From: Marinobacter alexandrii
Lineage (GTDB): Bacteria > Bacteroidota > Bacteroidia > Cytophagales > Cyclobacteriaceae
NCBI GenBank assembly: GCA_039984955.1
Contig: JBDWTN010000007.1
Span: forward strand, 434,001 to 498,000
Length of the DNA: 64,000 bases
Direction: 5' to 3'
Below, in pieces: positions 44,827 to 52,279 of the stretch. Position 1 is the first letter of the stretch. Every line of letters starts with the position of its first letter. The position numbers and the translations under genes were made by a program. Below the pieces are notes generated by a model. The model was not told the DNA's origin. It made no database searches and worked only from the letters and a program-made list of their open reading frames with translations.

Positions 44827-44850
44827 TGTATTCTTTTTTAGTCCTTAAAA

Positions 44851-45654
44851 TCAATATTGGTTAAGGTTAGGCTGATCAACTGACGATATGATGTTTGCCA
44901 GTATTTCATTTGTTTGAATTTGGTTCAGTTCTGCATCGTCTTGCAGGTTATTGAATTGAGTTTGAATCACTTCAATATCATTTTGTCTTTGAACATCCAG
45001 ATAGATAGCAAAGTCTGTCAATACCTCATCGGTATATTTCTTTTGATCTAACTCAGATGTTTCAAGCATTTTTCGGAAGGTTTCAAGAAATTGTTGACGT
45101 TGGTCCACAAATTCATTGTTATCAAAAGTCTTTTGATTAACAAATTGAGCTTGTAAAGATTGGCTCTTATCAGCAATCAATTGCTTCATACCGGCCTCAG
45201 TGTTTTGTAGTTGATCATTTAATTGATCATTATTCTGTTTTATAGCTGATGCAATCATCGACTCTACCTGTGCTTGATCATAGTCTTGCTCTTTAGTTTC
45301 ACCAAATGCCACTTGAAAACCCTCACTTCCTAATGAAACTTGAAATTTGGTGAGGTATCCAACAAAGAGCACCAACACAACACTAGCCGCAATGGCCAAT
45401 GTTTTTTTCCAGAAATTAAATGATGGACGTTGACCAACAACTACCTTCGAGGAATCACTGAACGTAAATGTGGGTATATCAACCTCTCTGTCCTTCAGGT
45501 TTCCGAAGATTGAACGCACAGACGTTAATTCCTCTAACTCTTTTCTAGCATTATCATTACCAGAAAGGTATTCTTCTACTTTCTTCTTTTCATCACCTGA
45601 TAACTCACCATAGAGGTAAGCAATCAATGTTTGTTCTTCTGGTTTATAATTCAT
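44851..45654 (-). CDS. Anti-sigma factor with single membrane helix
   Basis: A 267-residue protein: an N-terminal cytoplasmic helical domain (about 1-50, LIAYLYGELSGDEKKKVEEYL) like anti-sigma domains but without the zinc-binding HxxxCxxC, one membrane helix (about 84-103) and a long Gln/Asn-rich coiled-coil periplasmic part (about 125-265) ending in SSVDQPNLNQY. It overlaps the sigma gene by 11 bp, which means translational coupling. Its role as membrane inhibitor of the sigma factor is inferred from position and topology. Confidence 0.75.
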   Translation of the reverse strand: MNYKPEEQTLIAYLYGELSGDEKKKVEEYLSGNDNARKELEELTSVRSIFGNLKDREVDIPTFTFSDSSKVVVGQRPSFNFWKKTLAIAASVVLVLFVGYLTKFQVSLGSEGFQVAFGETKEQDYDQAQVESMIASAIKQNNDQLNDQLQNTEAGMKQLIADKSQSLQAQFVNQKTFDNNEFVDQRQQFLETFRKMLETSELDQKKYTDEVLTDFAIYLDVQRQNDIEVIQTQFNNLQDDAELNQIQTNEILANIISSVDQPNLNQY

Positions 45655-46276
45655 AACTCAATGTTTCTTTCGTGATTTTCCTTTCTTCCAATAGTTGCTT
45701 CAGCATTCTAAGACCTCTGTATAACCAAGTTTTCACTGTGTTTTCAGAAGTATTTAACACGTCCGCTATTTCTCTAAACTTCATCCCCTCGTACTCTTTC
45801 ATAATTATTACACTTCTTTGATCCGAGGATAATCCATCTAAACAATCAAAAAGTATCCGCTCAAGTTCTTGTTGTCTAAATGACATTTCCGGATTGAAAA
45901 AGGCACCTTCCGCAATTCCTTCTTCAACCACAGTCTCATCACCGTCCTCGCTTCTATTCATCGTAAAGGGAACTGTCTTACTTTTAGATTTTTTTCTCCC
46001 CTCTTCAATGCAAAAATTCGTTGCTATACGATAGATCCATGGTTTAAAACGCGATATATCATTCAACTTTTTCAAACTTTTAAAAACTGCTATAAAAGTT
46101 CTCTGTGTAATGTCTGATGCGAGACTCTCATCAGAACAGTGCTTAAGCGAGTAGTTATATATCCTTTTGTACCAAAGACTCACCAACTGGTTAAATGACT
46201 GTTCATCTCCAGTCATAGCCTTCTTAATCAGCTCATCTACTGGCATCATGGTCATTCTTATCTGATCCGCTTGCAT
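45644..46276 (-). CDS. ECF-type RNA polymerase sigma factor
   Basis: A 210-residue sigma-70 family protein with region 2 (about 15-85; SFNQLVSLWYKRIYNYSLKHC, DITQRTFIAVFKSL, FKPWIYRIATNFCIE) and region 4 (about 135-195; LSSDQRSVIIMKEYEGMKFREIADVL, SENTVKTWLYRGL). It heads the three-gene operon. An internal ATG (MMPVDELI) could be the real start, 9-10 codons in. The linker between regions 2 and 4 is rather long. Confidence 0.92.
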   Translation of the reverse strand: MQADQIRMTMMPVDELIKKAMTGDEQSFNQLVSLWYKRIYNYSLKHCSDESLASDITQRTFIAVFKSLKKLNDISRFKPWIYRIATNFCIEEGRKKSKSKTVPFTMNRSEDGDETVVEEGIAEGAFFNPEMSFRQQELERILFDCLDGLSSDQRSVIIMKEYEGMKFREIADVLNTSENTVKTWLYRGLRMLKQLLEERKITKETLSYEL

Positions 46277-46419
46277 AGTATCTGAGTAAAATAATTTTGA
46301 CTCTCTTTCATACTTGAAATTAGGTTTCTTCTATGATGAAAGGCAAGTTAAAAAAGTTTTGATTTTGAAAAATAATCCACACAGTAATCGGTAACTAACT
46401 GTAAATCAGTCAGTAAAAA

Positions 46420-49188
46420 TCAACGAATTAAAATTCTCCCTGTATGTATTTGTCCGTCTACAAATAATCTGTAGAGATAAATACCTGCTCTTAGTCCACT
46501 GGTAGAAAGGGCATCCTGAGTACCCTGAACTATACTTTCATAAACAATAGCCCCTTGACTATCAATCAATTGGAGAGTTGGAGTCCTCTCTTCAAATTCT
46601 TTCGTAATGATATTTAAAGATTCTCCGACTGAAATAGGGTTTGGAAAGACCCTAACAGGTATTTCAGTCAAGTAGAATGAAGTTCCAGCAGAAAGTATCA
46701 GCTCTTCACCATTAATGAATCTTATAATTATCCGATGTTCATTGTACCCCTGATTAGGCATTTCATCCAGGAATAGATATTCATCAGATTGGAAATCCTG
46801 TATAGCACCTATTTCAATAAATGTAGAAAGCTCATTTCGTTCGAAAACAATTTCATCAATCCCATAGGTGGTGCCCAATGTAAGATTTAAGTAAATCCCT
46901 GTGTCTAAGGCGACTGTTTGAAAAAAAGAAAACACATAGCATTCTACTCCTTGAAGCGTGTAGTCGAAGGAAGGAGTAGATAAAAGGCTTTTGCTACCTT
47001 CAAGATTTGGTTCAATGGTGAACCGTCTCCCATCAAGTAAGTTCGTATTCGGAATGATTAAGAATGTATCAGTTACCGTTTGAAAAGGCTCTAATATATC
47101 ATCCGCTAAACTATATATTGTATAATCGACAGCATTGGGTGATACATCCCACCTCAACATCAATGAGTCTGAACAATTGAATCCAACAGATGTGGAAACA
47201 GGGAATGAAACGGTGAAAAAATCGGTCTCAAAGGTTTCCGCGTCTATCTGTATCCGCGCCTTTACTTTATCATTTATTTCTGGAGGATTACTCCATCTCC
47301 AATACCCTTTGGATAGATCAATTGCTGATTCTAAAATAATCCAATCAATTTCATTTACTGTATAGGATAGCTCCCCAATTCCTGTTTTGGAAGTAGTCCA
47401 TCTAAAATATGAACCTGTTTCACCATTGTAGGGCATGTTATCACTTCGCGTTGGGTAGTCCCATTCGAATGAGTCTTCAATCTCATAACCCCAGGCAATA
47501 TTGAACTCTTGAGTTCCAGCTATAGATTTACCTTCCACCTCTATCTGATAGTTAGTTTTAGGATCTTCAATGGTTACCTGTTCTACATTATTTAAATTAT
47601 CAATTCCCCTTGTGGCAGCACTTGAAAGACTGGTTACGTTAGCTTGATTGTCCAGAATCCAAGGCAAAGTGGTAGTTTCATCATCAATAAGTCTCAAATT
47701 GAGATTATTTACTAATGCTGAAAAGTCGTTGACATTGGCTGGTGGGTCATTCCAACATAAAGTGATCTTTAAGTTAGTCGCATTGTCAGGTATATTGAGC
47801 TCAAAAGATTCTATACTTCCTTCATCCACACTTCCTGAAAAATACTGGGCGTTTCTAAGATCAGTTAAACTTTTCCAGGCATTTACATTTCCATAACCTG
47901 TGATATAATCCAATCCTTCTGGTCCAACATCCAAAGCTCCATTAATTAGAAGAGCCTTTGTGAGTGACGAAGGCATGTCTGAAGAGTTATCTTCGCGAAA
48001 TTGCTGTTGAAGCAATGAACTGATTCCTGAGACAAGTGCTGCTGAGTTAGAACTACCAACAACACTGTATGCTACAATCTCCGGCTTAATTCGACCATCG
48101 TATGCAGGCCCTCGAGATACAAAACCAGGGATGTTTCCCACAGTATCTACAGAACCGACAACAAGGGAGTTTTTAGACATTTTAAAATTCCCGGTAAGGT
48201 TCGCATACCCCTCAATTCCTTGGTACATCCCTGTCGTAGAAACCGTGTTACCCTCATTTCCACTTGAAAAGACATGAAGCAAGTTTTTGTTGTTAAATGC
48301 ACTTTGATCAAAAGCTCTTGCCTCCACACCGTAGTGCGTTGTGTCTCCAGGAATCCCATACGAATGATTTTGCGTGATGACACCAAGATTTAAGTATGAA
48401 TCATTTGAATCCGGCATGACATCAGAAAAATCTGATGAAGAGATGGTTAACTCGTCGGCAACACCTCGTCCAGTAACAAAAGAATTTCCCTTCCCAGCGA
48501 TAATGGTAGCCATTTCAGTTGCATGATTATCCGTGGTTTCACTTTCTAAACCAGAGTCAGTACTTCTTCCTAACAAATCAATATCCATCTCATCATAACG
48601 ATTTTCTTGAATTGAGATAACCTCAGTGTTCCCATTCAGATTTGGGTAGAAATGATGGATTTTATTAATCCTATTTGGATTGAGATTCATGTCTAATACT
48701 CGACTTTCTACTGAGGGTTTGAATACCTTATTAGATATGTGAAGTATGTCAGGGTCTTTCAGGAGTATGTTTTCAATATTCTTTAAAGAGCCTTCAATAA
48801 GGATTGTATTTAATGATCCATAATCCGATATAATCCTAAATAGATCTAATTTGGATCTATCAAACGAATTGGTGGTAATAATGTAAAATTTTGATCCGCT
48901 TGAATTTCTATCTACATCTATTTTCCATGAGTCATCTGCTTTCCAAATTTTATTAATTCCTTCAGTAGAGTTTGAGGAGATAATAAAGTGATTGGAATCG
49001 AGTTTCCTTAAAATTTTTGTGCTTTTAATCTTTTTAAGATTTTTAAAAGAAGATTCTATTATATAAATATCACTTTCAACAATGAGCGTAGAATCTTTGG
49101 AAATAAACCTCTCCCAACGATCTAACTGCTGGCCAAAAGAATCATTGAACCAAATTATAAGTACTACAGTTAAAACTACCCCTCTCAT
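46420..49188 (-). CDS. S8 subtilase-like protein with altered triad, T9SS-secreted
   Basis: A 922-residue exported protein: signal peptide (to about 19), propeptide-like region, subtilisin-like domain (about 185-420), beta domains with FN3-like segments and a C-terminal T9SS sorting domain (VRVFPNPISVGESLN). By alignment with the active subtilase at 26891, the Asp position is Glu (E195 in ISIQEN) and the His position is Glu (E225 in NHATEMAT), while the oxyanion Asn (SSGNEGN, N311) and Ser (GSSNSAAL, S380) remain, with the usual Pro after Ser replaced by Ala. It is probably not a conventional protease. It is divergent from the M57 gene across an AT-rich region. Confidence 0.82.
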   Translation of the reverse strand: MRGVVLTVVLIIWFNDSFGQQLDRWERFISKDSTLIVESDIYIIESSFKNLKKIKSTKILRKLDSNHFIISSNSTEGINKIWKADDSWKIDVDRNSSGSKFYIITTNSFDRSKLDLFRIISDYGSLNTILIEGSLKNIENILLKDPDILHISNKVFKPSVESRVLDMNLNPNRINKIHHFYPNLNGNTEVISIQENRYDEMDIDLLGRSTDSGLESETTDNHATEMATIIAGKGNSFVTGRGVADELTISSSDFSDVMPDSNDSYLNLGVITQNHSYGIPGDTTHYGVEARAFDQSAFNNKNLLHVFSSGNEGNTVSTTGMYQGIEGYANLTGNFKMSKNSLVVGSVDTVGNIPGFVSRGPAYDGRIKPEIVAYSVVGSSNSAALVSGISSLLQQQFREDNSSDMPSSLTKALLINGALDVGPEGLDYITGYGNVNAWKSLTDLRNAQYFSGSVDEGSIESFELNIPDNATNLKITLCWNDPPANVNDFSALVNNLNLRLIDDETTTLPWILDNQANVTSLSSAATRGIDNLNNVEQVTIEDPKTNYQIEVEGKSIAGTQEFNIAWGYEIEDSFEWDYPTRSDNMPYNGETGSYFRWTTSKTGIGELSYTVNEIDWIILESAIDLSKGYWRWSNPPEINDKVKARIQIDAETFETDFFTVSFPVSTSVGFNCSDSLMLRWDVSPNAVDYTIYSLADDILEPFQTVTDTFLIIPNTNLLDGRRFTIEPNLEGSKSLLSTPSFDYTLQGVECYVFSFFQTVALDTGIYLNLTLGTTYGIDEIVFERNELSTFIEIGAIQDFQSDEYLFLDEMPNQGYNEHRIIIRFINGEELILSAGTSFYLTEIPVRVFPNPISVGESLNIITKEFEERTPTLQLIDSQGAIVYESIVQGTQDALSTSGLRAGIYLYRLFVDGQIHTGRILIR

Positions 49189-49229
49189 AGGTTCGCCAAA
49201 TTAGATAAAACACCACATATCTTAGACAA

Positions 49230-49244
49230 ACAAATATTATTTGT
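49230..49244. repeat. Odd palindrome ACAAATATTATTTGT
   Basis: This 15-bp palindrome (extended by GACAA...TTGTC pairing) lies 42 bp upstream of the subtilase-like gene. Its centre AATATTATT equals that of the palindrome upstream of the other subtilase (30863-30879). It could be a shared operator, or AT-rich coincidence. Confidence 0.3.
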
Positions 49245-49339
49245 CGATTAATAGCTTAATAACATATCAAATATCTTTTTTGATTGTTATTAAAATAAAT
49301 AATTGTATTTAAAAATGTTATTACCAAATATAATTTTGA

Positions 49340-49362
49340 TTATCAACTGACAATGTTGATAA
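49340..49362. promoter_or_regulatory. Operator-like inverted repeat upstream of the M57 gene
   Basis: TTATCAAC and GTTGATAA form a perfect 8-bp inverted repeat with a 7-bp spacer, 75-97 bp before the M57 ATG. The size and spacing fit a dimeric regulator site. Confidence 0.4.
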
Positions 49363-49436
49363 CTTAGTAGAATATTATTTTTAATTCTAAAAACAAAACT
49401 TTTATATTGTGATTAAATGTTTAACCTAATATAATT

Positions 49437-50276
49437 ATGAGAAGATTAAATTCTACGCTATGGAGCGTACTAGTCATGTTTTTGGCTATCGGTTTTACTT
49501 CATGTACAAGTGAAGATGAACCACAATCTGACGAAATTTCGGATGCTGTATTATCTCAATTCGCTGACCTTGGATTCGATGTTAGTGATATTGAAGTAGT
49601 AAATCAGCAAAATCCGTTAACTGGACAATCAGGACAATTTTATAAGCTGGAGGGCGATATAATGGTTCCTGAGTCTCAAATGAAAGAAATGCTTGACAGT
49701 GATGTCTTTCATGTTGGTGCTGTTGGTGAGCAGTACAGAACAAATAACTTAGTAAGTAATAATCAAACTATTAGTGTATTGGGCTACACTGGAGGTTCTA
49801 ATGCACTAGACAATACGATGAGAACTGCTCTACAGTGGGCAGTTAACAATTACAATCGTTTGAATATTGGATTGAACTTCACACTATCTTTCGGTACAAA
49901 CTTCCAGGCATTTGACATGGTAGTTTTCCGAGTTGGTGGTGGAGGTGGTGGATCTGCCGGATTCCCTTCTGGTGGTGACCCTTTCAAATTCATCCAAATT
50001 CAGTCTGGAACCAGTGGTTTTGGAACTAACGTAACTGAGCATGTAATTACGCACGAAATGGGTCACTCTGTTGGTCTTCGTCACACTGATTACTTCAACA
50101 GATCACTTTCATGTGGAACTGGTGGAAATGAAGGAAGTGGTGGTGTAGGTGCAATTCAAATTCCAGGTACACCTTCTGGGTTTGACGCTAACTCAATCAT
50201 GCTTTCTTGTTTTTCAGCTAATGAAGATGGAGAGTTTGGTAACTTTGATGTTGTAGCTCTAGAGTTTCTTTATTGA
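49437..50276 (+). CDS. M57-type (HEIGH-like) zinc metalloprotease lipoprotein
   Basis: A 279-residue lipoprotein (MRRLNSTLWSVLVMFLAIGFTSC; modified Cys23). The zinc site is HEMGHSVGLRH, H206/E207/H210/H216 with the metzincin-like HExxHxxGxxH spacing of peptidase family M57. The upstream region has the family's EHVITHE context and a Gly-rich loop (VGGGGGGSAGFPSGG). There is no T9SS domain, so it is expected in the periplasm or, via export of lipoproteins, on the surface. It is divergent from the altered subtilase. Confidence 0.88.
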   Translation: MRRLNSTLWSVLVMFLAIGFTSCTSEDEPQSDEISDAVLSQFADLGFDVSDIEVVNQQNPLTGQSGQFYKLEGDIMVPESQMKEMLDSDVFHVGAVGEQYRTNNLVSNNQTISVLGYTGGSNALDNTMRTALQWAVNNYNRLNIGLNFTLSFGTNFQAFDMVVFRVGGGGGGSAGFPSGGDPFKFIQIQSGTSGFGTNVTEHVITHEMGHSVGLRHTDYFNRSLSCGTGGNEGSGGVGAIQIPGTPSGFDANSIMLSCFSANEDGEFGNFDVVALEFLY

Positions 50277-50300
50277 TAAACAACATTCGCCCTCAAATAA

Positions 50301-50322
50301 AAAACCGGCTTTTGCCGGTTTT
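50301..50322. terminator. Bidirectional intrinsic terminator
   Basis: A perfect 9-bp stem AAAACCGGC / GCCGGTTTT with a TTTT loop is followed by six more T. It lies between the convergent M57 and Gre-like genes. Confidence 0.92.
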
Positions 50323-50328
50323 TTTTGG

Positions 50329-50784
50329 TTATATCAATTCTTCAATTTCGAAACTTCCACCTTTTAAGTTGAAAACCTCTCCTCTTTTTAGCCCCATCAT
50401 GGCATTGGATAAAGGGGCCAATGGAGAAATAGCAAATACTTTATCCCCTTCCACATTGAGTTCTCCAATTGGAACACTGATATAGAATGTTCCATTTTGG
50501 GCTTGTACCAGACTTCCTGCTTTCACAGAGTTATAATTCATATCCATATTGACCGAACTGAGAATCACTTGTTGTTTTTTAAATTGATCCAATTGCTCAC
50601 CAAGTTTATTTCTCTCCTGCATAATCATCTCTCTACCTGTTTCGTATTTATCTCCCATGCTACTCTTAGTCTCATTGCTGGCAGATTCCTTCAAGGCATC
50701 AATCTCATTTAACAACGCTACAATCTTCTCTTCAAGACGTTTCTCACAAGCCTGATGAACTGCTCTCTTAAATTCCTTATCCAT
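50329..50784 (-). CDS. GreA/GreB-like transcription factor
   Basis: A 151-residue protein with an N-terminal antiparallel coiled coil (about 10-85) and a C-terminal FKBP-like Gre domain (about 95-150; SLVQAQNGTFYISVPIGELNVEG, ISPLAPLSNAMMGLKRGEVF). The coiled-coil tip lacks the usual DxxE acidic pair of true cleavage factors as far as I can tell, so it may compete with or modulate Gre factors rather than stimulate RNA cleavage. Bacteroidota copies of this gene are often misannotated as oxoacyl-ACP synthase. Confidence 0.75.
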   Translation of the reverse strand: MDKEFKRAVHQACEKRLEEKIVALLNEIDALKESASNETKSSMGDKYETGREMIMQERNKLGEQLDQFKKQQVILSSVNMDMNYNSVKAGSLVQAQNGTFYISVPIGELNVEGDKVFAISPLAPLSNAMMGLKRGEVFNLKGGSFEIEELI

Positions 50785-50787
50785 AAA

Positions 50788-50796
50788 TCAAACATA
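50788..50796 (-). promoter_or_regulatory. TAnnTTTG promoter box, leaderless geometry
   Basis: On the minus strand TATGTTTGA ends three bases before the ATG of the Gre-like gene, the same geometry as at five other genes here. Confidence 0.5.
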
Positions 50797-50863
50797 ATTG
50801 GAAATTTGGTAGGGTAGTATTTATTTCGACTGTATCAATAAGGGAATGCTGCGGTGACGCGTA

Positions 50864-50871
50864 TATATTTG
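50864..50871 (+). promoter_or_regulatory. TAnnTTTG promoter box of the FecI-type operon
   Basis: TATATTTG matches the Bacteroidota -7 box and lies 14 bp before the sigma-factor ATG, giving a short leader. Motif match only. Confidence 0.45.
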
Positions 50872-50885
50872 AGTTACTTAATTAA

Positions 50886-51401
50886 ATGAAGGTCACCAAA
50901 ACATTCACCAAAAATGATTTGCGGGTGCTCTACGATGAATATTTCGAGAGCATACGTGGATTTTTATATTATAAATGTGGTGATATTGACTTAGCTGAGG
51001 ATTTGGTACAAGAGACCTTTATAAAAGTATGGAATAATCGAGATGACCTTAAAAGAGAAACCCTTAAAAGCTTTCTTTACACGATTGCTAACAACCTTCT
51101 CATGAATCACTTTAACCATCAAAAGGTGGTGAGAGAACATCAGAAAGGTTCAACAATGGAAATTTCTTCAAAATCGAGCTCACCTCAATTCCAACTGGAA
51201 GAAAAGGAATTTGAGCAAAAACTGAATGATGCAATTTCTTGCTTACCAGATGATTGTAAGGAAGTCTTTTTAATGAATAGAATTGATAAGTTGAAATATC
51301 AGGAAATTGCGGACAGATTAAACTTGAGTGTAAAAGCGATTGAGAAACGGATGAGCAAAACGATTGGTATCTTAAAAGAACAATTGGGAATGAAGATCTA
51401 A
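50886..51401 (+). CDS. FecI-like ECF sigma factor
   Basis: A 171-residue sigma-70 factor: region 2 (YDEYFESIRGFLYYKCGD, AEDLVQETFIKVWNN, FLYTIANNLLMNH) and region 4 (LPDDCKEVFLMNRIDKLKYQEIADRL cut here, SVKAIEKRMSKTIGILKEQL). The size and the following FecR gene place it in the FecI/CarQ-like group that drives TonB-receptor operons. Its stop overlaps the FecR start by 1 bp. Confidence 0.92.
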   Translation: MKVTKTFTKNDLRVLYDEYFESIRGFLYYKCGDIDLAEDLVQETFIKVWNNRDDLKRETLKSFLYTIANNLLMNHFNHQKVVREHQKGSTMEISSKSSSPQFQLEEKEFEQKLNDAISCLPDDCKEVFLMNRIDKLKYQEIADRLNLSVKAIEKRMSKTIGILKEQLGMKI

Positions 51402-52276
51402 TGAGTGATTCAGAAAAATATCGAGATTTACTAAATCATGAATCGAGTAGCATGAATGATGAACTTGCAGAATTTATAAGCAAGTCCGCTGGTGCTAAAA
51501 TCCCTGCAGGTAGAGGTAAAGAAGATATCTGGAATCAGATAGATAGCCAAACAGTTAATAGAGAAAAGAGCTCAATTCGAATTTGGCCTTTAATAGGAAT
51601 AGCTGCATCTCTCTTAATAGCAACTTTTGTTTTTGTTTTCTTCTTTAATTCGACTTCTGCAATCATTGACATACGAACAGGATTAGCTGAGTCAAAAGCC
51701 GTCAAGCTTCCAGATGGTTCTCAGGTGACACTCAATGCTAACTCCCAAATTTCTTATTCAGAAGATTGGAACAGAACACTAAGTCTTGAAGGGGAAGGAT
51801 TCTTTGAGGTAGTCAAAGGAGGGAAATTCCAAGTCCAGACATCTGTAGGCGTGGTGGAAGTATTAGGAACCTCTTTTAACATCTTCGTGAGGGACTCCAT
51901 CTTTGAAGTAGCATGTAAAACAGGAAAAGTAAATGTCAAAATTCCATCCAAGTCTTTTGATCAGTCCCTAACCCCCGGTGATCTTGTGAGGCTAGAATCA
52001 GATACTGTAAGACAAACAAAAAGAACTACAGAATTGGTTGGTAAATGGAAATTAGGAGAATTCTACTTCAATGAACAGCGCCTTTCTAATGTATTGCAAG
52101 AAATGGAAAGGCAGTTCAATGTTTCATTGGTCGTTGCAGATTCTTCAAACTATGAATTCTCTGGCTATTTCACGAATAAGAATATTGAAAAAGCGCTTGA
52201 AATGGTATGTCTTCCACTTGGACTCACTTATGAAAAGACTGGTGCAAAAGCATATGCCATACGAGAATTAGAATAG
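51401..52276 (+). CDS. FecR family anti-sigma regulator
   Basis: A 291-residue inner-membrane protein: cytoplasmic head (about 1-62), one helix (about 65-85), and a periplasmic FecR domain (about 90-205; IRTGLAESKAVKLPDGSQVTLNANS, GEGFFEVVKGGKFQVQTS, VEVLGTSFNIF) with a C-terminal STN-like DUF4974 domain (about 215-290; FNEQRLSNVLQEMERQF). It transmits the receptor state to the sigma factor. The neighbouring genes form a complete surface-signalling unit. Confidence 0.92.
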   Translation: MSDSEKYRDLLNHESSSMNDELAEFISKSAGAKIPAGRGKEDIWNQIDSQTVNREKSSIRIWPLIGIAASLLIATFVFVFFFNSTSAIIDIRTGLAESKAVKLPDGSQVTLNANSQISYSEDWNRTLSLEGEGFFEVVKGGKFQVQTSVGVVEVLGTSFNIFVRDSIFEVACKTGKVNVKIPSKSFDQSLTPGDLVRLESDTVRQTKRTTELVGKWKLGEFYFNEQRLSNVLQEMERQFNVSLVVADSSNYEFSGYFTNKNIEKALEMVCLPLGLTYEKTGAKAYAIRELE

Positions 52277-52279
52277 AGC

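Noticed and set aside
46420-49188. Sedolisin (S53) identity for the altered subtilase
   Set aside because: A Glu in place of His fits, but the Asp four residues later and the Asp replacing the oxyanion Asn are absent, and the overall layout is S8-like.
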